Shown one piece after another: positions 60,837 to 64,000 of a DNA stretch of 64,000 nt. The stretch is from Demequina gelatinilytica (lineage in GTDB: Bacteria > Actinomycetota > Actinomycetes > Actinomycetales > Demequinaceae). The position numbers and the translations under genes were made by a program. How positions within the stretch are numbered: the stretch's first letter is position 1; each line of letters opens with the position of its first letter. The stretch is taken from positions 1 to 64,000 of the forward strand of contig NZ_BBLV01000008.1 of NCBI RefSeq assembly GCF_000971115.1, read 5' to 3'. Below the pieces are notes generated by a model, which worked only from the letters and a program-made list of their open reading frames with translations, was not told the origin of the DNA and did not search any database.

Positions 60837-61849
60837 CTACGCGGCACAAAAGGGCCGGGACCGCGCCTTCCCCGGGCCTCCGCGACCGCCCTCCCCGCGG
60901 CCTCGAGCCAACGCTCGGGCTCGGCGAGCGCGGCCTCGCGTGCGCCCGCGAGCGCCGCGAGCGAGACCGACGGCACGCCCGGGTCGACGGCCAGCTCGCC
61001 CGCGACCACCGCGACGCGCGGGAAGGCCGCGAGCGCATGGCCGGCGACCTTGCCCAGGCGGGACTGCGCGTCGAACCGCCCCTCCCCCGTGATCACCAGA
61101 TCCGCGGCCGCCGCGCCCTCGTCGAGGCCCGTCAGCCGCGCCACCTCGGGCGCTCCCTCGACCAGCCTCGCGCCCCACGCGTGCAACGCGTAGCCCGCGC
61201 CACCCGCGGCGCCCGCGCCCGGCGTGCGGGGGTCCACGCCGAGCCGCGCGGCGACCGCCTCGAGCCTTCCTTCGAGGAAGGCGACATCGGATGGCGACGC
61301 GCCCTTCTGCGGCGCGAAGACCGCCGCGGCACCCGTCGGCCCCAGCAACGGTGCGCGGACATCGCACAGCACCGTCGCGCCGCCCGACGGAGGCGTCCGG
61401 TCACCCAACGACTCGAGGACGGGCAGCCCGCCGTCCGTCGATGCCGAGCCCCCGAGAGCGACCACCAGGCGCGTCGCGCCCGCATCGAGCGCGTGCGCCA
61501 TCACCTCTCCCAGGCCGCGCGACGTCGCTCCGCGCGGATCGAGCCGCGGCATGAGCCCCATCCCCGAGACCGCAGCGAGCTCGCACAGCGCGGTCCCGTC
61601 GCCCAGGTCGAGCCACCGCCCCGGGACAGGGGCGCCCGCCGGCCCGGTGACGGGCCCGCATGAGCGCATGACCGCACCGGACCTGGCCCCGCGGATCGCC
61701 GCGATGGTCCCCTCGCCGCCGTCGGCCTGCGGGATCTCGACCACCTCGTCGCCGGGGCGCTCGGCACGCCATCCGCGCGCGATCGCCGCCGCCACGCGCG
61801 CGGCCGGACACGTCCCCTTGAACGAGTCCGGCGCGACCACCACGCGCAT
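60833..61849 (-). CDS. Glycerate kinase (GlxK/GarK family)
   Basis: 338 aa. RVVVAPDSFKGTCPA at the start, IPQADGGEGTIAAI, LVVALGGSASTDGG, and ITGEGRFDAQSRLGKV are the family signatures. It phosphorylates glycerate to 2-phosphoglycerate in glyoxylate or sugar-acid use. ATG at 61849 is taken over an in-frame TTG two codons earlier. It directly follows the NADP-oxidoreductase gene (two bases apart). No partner pathway genes are in view. Confidence 0.93.
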   Translation of the reverse strand: MRVVVAPDSFKGTCPAARVAAAIARGWRAERPGDEVVEIPQADGGEGTIAAIRGARSGAVMRSCGPVTGPAGAPVPGRWLDLGDGTALCELAAVSGMGLMPRLDPRGATSRGLGEVMAHALDAGATRLVVALGGSASTDGGLPVLESLGDRTPPSGGATVLCDVRAPLLGPTGAAAVFAPQKGASPSDVAFLEGRLEAVAARLGVDPRTPGAGAAGGAGYALHAWGARLVEGAPEVARLTGLDEGAAAADLVITGEGRFDAQSRLGKVAGHALAAFPRVAVVAGELAVDPGVPSVSLAALAGAREAALAEPERWLEAAGRAVAEARGRRGPGPFVPRR

Positions 61850-61851
61850 CG

Positions 61852-62511
61852 TCAACCCGCCTCGCCGCGGGCGCGCGCGACCACCCGCCCGCGCTGCGAG
61901 CGCGGGAAGCGGGCGAGCATCTCACGCAGCTCCTCCGCCGTCGCATCCGAGCCGAAGATGTCCGTCGGCGGCTCGAACATCACGCCGCTCGCCAGGGAGC
62001 CCGCGTCGACGGGGTCGAAGCCCATCGCGCCCACGAGCGCCGCGACCACCCTCCTGTCCCCGGCGTCGTCGCCCGCGACGGCGAGGCCGCGGCGGTCGGG
62101 ATGCCCGACCGGGTGCGCGAGGTTCTCGAGCTCCCAGACGCTCGCATGGTTGAAGGCCTTCACCACGCGCGCGCCGTCGAGGAACGCGGCGACGGTCTCC
62201 GACGTCGAGGTCCGCGGGTCGTCGAGGTCGGGCCGCGCCCCGTCGAGCTCCCACCAGTAGTTCATGGCGTCGACCACCAGGCGGCCCTCGAGCAGCGACG
62301 CGGGCAGCGTCCGGTAGCGCCCGAGCGGGATCGCGAGGATCACCACGTCGGCCCCGCACGCCGCCGCCGGGTCGTCGCCGGACGATGCGGTACGGACCTC
62401 GATCCCGGCGTCGCGCGCGAGCCGCGCAAGCACCGCGCCGACCCGCCCCGCGCCGAGGATCCCTACCGTGCGCGGCGCCGCGACCTGGTCGTCGTCCCGC
62501 GCATCGTCCAC
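61852..62511 (-). CDS. NADPH:F420 reductase-like NAD(P)-binding oxidoreductase
   Basis: 219 aa. N-terminal Rossmann loop VGILGAGRVGAVLARLARDAG, then VVILAIPLGRY, VVDAMNYWWELDG, VVKAFNHASVWEL and a late FEPPTDIFG. These match the F420-dependent NADP reductase-like (Npd/ProC-type) group, although the F420 role is not proved by these motifs. GTG start at 62511, seven bases after TAGCCT, so leaderless. Confidence 0.87.
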   Translation of the reverse strand: MDDARDDDQVAAPRTVGILGAGRVGAVLARLARDAGIEVRTASSGDDPAAACGADVVILAIPLGRYRTLPASLLEGRLVVDAMNYWWELDGARPDLDDPRTSTSETVAAFLDGARVVKAFNHASVWELENLAHPVGHPDRRGLAVAGDDAGDRRVVAALVGAMGFDPVDAGSLASGVMFEPPTDIFGSDATAEELREMLARFPRSQRGRVVARARGEAG

Positions 62512-62518
62512 GCCTTGG

Positions 62519-62524
62519 AGGCTA
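62519..62524 (-). promoter_or_regulatory. -10 box (TAGCCT) of leaderless oxidoreductase-glycerate kinase pair
   Basis: TAGCCT lies seven bases before the GTG at 62511; the bases between resemble a weak AAGG site that is too close to act as a ribosome binding site. Confidence 0.45.
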
Positions 62525-62559
62525 CCGGGGGCGGCCGACGGCCGCCTGCCGCGCCCCCG

Positions 62560-63567
62560 CTACAGGCGCTCGATCTCCACCACGGCGTAGACGCCGTCGT
62601 CCGTGAGGTACGCCATGGCATCGGCCACGAGCGCCCCCGACTCCACGATCAGGCTGGCGAGCTCCGCGAGCGTCCACCGCGGGGCGACCGGCCACGCGGC
62701 CCGCGGGTCGGGCTCGGGCCTGTCCGCGAGCATCGCGGAGAACGCGAGCGCCCCACCCGGTCGGACCAGCGAGAACGCGCGCCCGAGAGCGCGCGCGGAC
62801 TCGGCCGGGGTGCGGTCGACCAGCAGGTCGAGCGCCTCGACGAAGTCCTGCGAGCCCTCGGCCACGGGCGGCGCGGCCTCCGCGAGCGCATCGACCCTCG
62901 ACAGGAACCTGTGGCGCTCGGGATCGAGGCCCTGCGTCCGCACGAACCGCCGGGTGACGTCGAGCGAGTCGCTGCACGTGTCGATGAAGGTGGCCTCGAC
63001 CTCCGCTCCCGCCTCGCGCGCCTCTGCGAGCGCGCCGATCACGGGAAGCGCGGGCCCGCACGCGAGGCTGGTCCAGCGGACCGTCCGGGCGACGTCGATC
63101 GACGTACGCACCGCGAGCCACTGCACCACGCGCGCCCGCGCCCGCAGGGCCCTCGCGTCTCGCACGAGCGTGAGGTAGCGGCGCGTGAGCGCATCCACGG
63201 GAGAGCCGCTGAAGATCGCATCGCCCTTGGTGCGGCTCGAGAGCCGCGGGGCGGCGGGCATGTAGATGTTCGGCATCGCCGCGGCGGTCCCCAGCCGCGC
63301 GGACCACTCCCGGAACGCCGGGGTGTGGACCGGCGAGGGATGCGCATCGGCATCCTGCGGCCCGGCGTCGGATTCGTCCCCGACCGCCAATCGCAGGACC
63401 CTCAGCCCTGACGGATCGAGCGCGGCCCCATTCACCCGCACGTCGCGTCTCACGAAGCGCTGCGCGGCCCCCTCAGCCGTGTGCACCATCAGAACCTCCG
63501 CATCCCCCGCCGGCCGGCGGTCCCCCAGGAAGAGCGTGTCGACGGGGTGCACCGTCGACATCGGCAT
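62560..63567 (-). CDS. Class I SAM-dependent methyltransferase-like protein
   Basis: 335 aa. The C-terminal two thirds (about 130-335) have the Rossmann methyltransferase fold: a SLACGPALPVIGAL motif I, EATFIDTCSDSLD motif II acid, SQDFVEALDLLVD, and LVRPGGALAFSAM. The N-terminal third has no recognised domain. The substrate is unknown. The ATG at 63567 (or 63561) has no ribosome binding site, and a good promoter lies just upstream. Divergent from the DHA2 exporter gene. Confidence 0.72.
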   Translation of the reverse strand: MPMSTVHPVDTLFLGDRRPAGDAEVLMVHTAEGAAQRFVRRDVRVNGAALDPSGLRVLRLAVGDESDAGPQDADAHPSPVHTPAFREWSARLGTAAAMPNIYMPAAPRLSSRTKGDAIFSGSPVDALTRRYLTLVRDARALRARARVVQWLAVRTSIDVARTVRWTSLACGPALPVIGALAEAREAGAEVEATFIDTCSDSLDVTRRFVRTQGLDPERHRFLSRVDALAEAAPPVAEGSQDFVEALDLLVDRTPAESARALGRAFSLVRPGGALAFSAMLADRPEPDPRAAWPVAPRWTLAELASLIVESGALVADAMAYLTDDGVYAVVEIERL

Positions 63568-63571
63568 GACG

Positions 63572-63600
63572 ATGTTATGGCGCGCGCGGGGGTTCGGCAA
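63572..63600 (-). promoter_or_regulatory. Promoter of methyltransferase gene
   Basis: TTGCCG (63595-63600) and TAACAT (63572-63577) with a 17-base spacer on the minus strand. The ATGs at 63567 and 63561 lie four and ten bases after the -10, so the mRNA is leaderless or nearly so. Confidence 0.55.
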
Positions 63601-63670
63601 GGCGAGGGGCAGGGCCGCCCCCTGAAGCGGGGGCTGCCGCGATGTCGGACCCCCGTCGCACAATGGCGTG

Positions 63671-64000
63671 ATGACCGACGAGCTGGTGACCCGCGAGGAC
63701 CGTGCGGTGGACGCACCCGACCCTGAGATCGTACGCCGGAACACGGCGGTGATCTGGGTGCTGATCGTCGCCGCGTTCGTGGTGATCCTCAACGAGACGG
63801 TGATGGGCGTCGCGATCCCCCACCTCATGGAGGACCTCGGCATCACCGCCGTCGCCGCGCAGTGGCTCACCACCGCGTTCCTGCTCACCATGTCGGTGGT
63901 GATCCCGGTCACGGGCTTCCTGCTGCGCAGGTTCCACACGCGGCCCATCTTCCTCAGCGCGATGTCCCTGTTCGTCGGCGGCACGCTCATCGCCGCGCTC
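63671..64000 (+). CDS. DHA2-type (EmrB/QacA) MFS exporter, N-terminal part (cut by window edge)
   Basis: First 110 codons only. An acidic start is followed by helix 1 (about 27-45, VLIVAAFVVILNETVMGVAIP, with the DHA2-typical N-x-TV-x-VA-x-P pattern), then LGITAVAAQWLTTAFLLTMSVVIP in helix 2 and the loop TGFLLRRFHTRPIF. Should be a 14-helix proton-linked exporter. ATG at 63671 has no ribosome binding site; CACAAT seven bases upstream is a possible -10. Confidence 0.87.
   Translation, partial: MTDELVTREDRAVDAPDPEIVRRNTAVIWVLIVAAFVVILNETVMGVAIPHLMEDLGITAVAAQWLTTAFLLTMSVVIPVTGFLLRRFHTRPIFLSAMSLFVGGTLIAAL

Noticed and set aside
1-64000. Prophage, transposon, tRNA or rRNA genes
   Set aside because: No integrase, transposase, structural phage protein, terminal inverted repeats, or cloverleaf/rRNA sequence was recognised on either strand.

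Overview
The window is very GC-rich (roughly 73% by eye) chromosomal DNA from a high-GC Gram-positive bacterium, most likely an actinobacterium of the order Micrococcales. The evidence is the leuS-degV-comEA order, two DUF222/HNH (13E12-type) genes, a nirBD/NnaR-type nitrate assimilation cluster, a CE1758/CE1759-type flavin pair, many translationally coupled ATGA/GTGA junctions, and many genes whose -10 box lies 6-7 bases before the start codon (leaderless mRNAs). The genus cannot be fixed from sequence alone. No rRNA, tRNA, CRISPR, transposase or phage gene was seen.

Layout. 1-3858: minus-strand leuS, degV and the start of a probable comEA (DNA uptake). 4077-6797: two secreted wall-associated proteins (CAP domain; SLH plus VanY carboxypeptidase). 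6801-10155: minus-strand operon of a circularly permuted ATP-grasp, an alpha-E protein and a transglutaminase-like protein, the predicted peptide-ligase system of unknown product. 10259-32703: a large molybdenum cofactor and nitrate assimilation island. Its left arm (plus strand) holds a TOBE regulator, modABC, mog/moaB, moaE and moaA. Its right arm (minus strand) runs narK-nasA-nasC-nirB-nirD-cysG-nnaR-cbiX-moeB-moeA-moaC-mobA-DUF6457-moaD. The arms converge on a GyrI-like gene, a 7-bp tandem array and a DUF222/HNH gene. 33005-39525: minus-strand hemC-D-B-L preceded by copC, a DtxR-type regulator and an MFS exporter. 39640-42652: two family-4-like glycosyltransferases and an SGNH hydrolase. 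42710-44027: a tandem pair of DoxX-like membrane proteins. 44163-49104: TetR, a GH3 beta-glucosidase, an MFS carrier and a fructosamine-kinase-like protein. 49074-51789: SulP transporter, ArsR regulator, MBL-fold protein. 51933-54333: flavin monooxygenase, MarR, FMN reductase. 54380-56024: three small-to-medium coupled genes ending in pirin. 56072-57343: second DUF222/HNH gene. 57589-60779: two GH43-type glycosidases. 60833-63567: glycerate kinase, F420/NADP-type oxidoreductase, methyltransferase. 63671-end: start of a DHA2-type MFS exporter.

How the genes work together. The central island is self-consistent: ModABC imports molybdate, MoaA/C/D/E, MoeB, Mog/MoaB, MoeA and MobA build bis-MGD for NasA, CysG and CbiX make siroheme for NirB, NarK brings nitrate in, and the NnaR-like protein probably regulates the set. 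The hem genes feed uroporphyrinogen III to the same siroheme branch.

Most unusual signals. (1) The 8-mer GACGATGC (core of GGACGATGCG) occurs about 44 times by my count, on both strands, in several reading frames and between genes. (2) A perfect 13-unit array of 7-bp repeats lies beside one HNH gene. (3) A 14-bp element is shared by the leaders of the two HNH genes in opposite orientations. (4) There are several clean palindromes at regulator-linked or divergent promoters. (5) A nine-glutamine tract occurs in the ATP-grasp protein.
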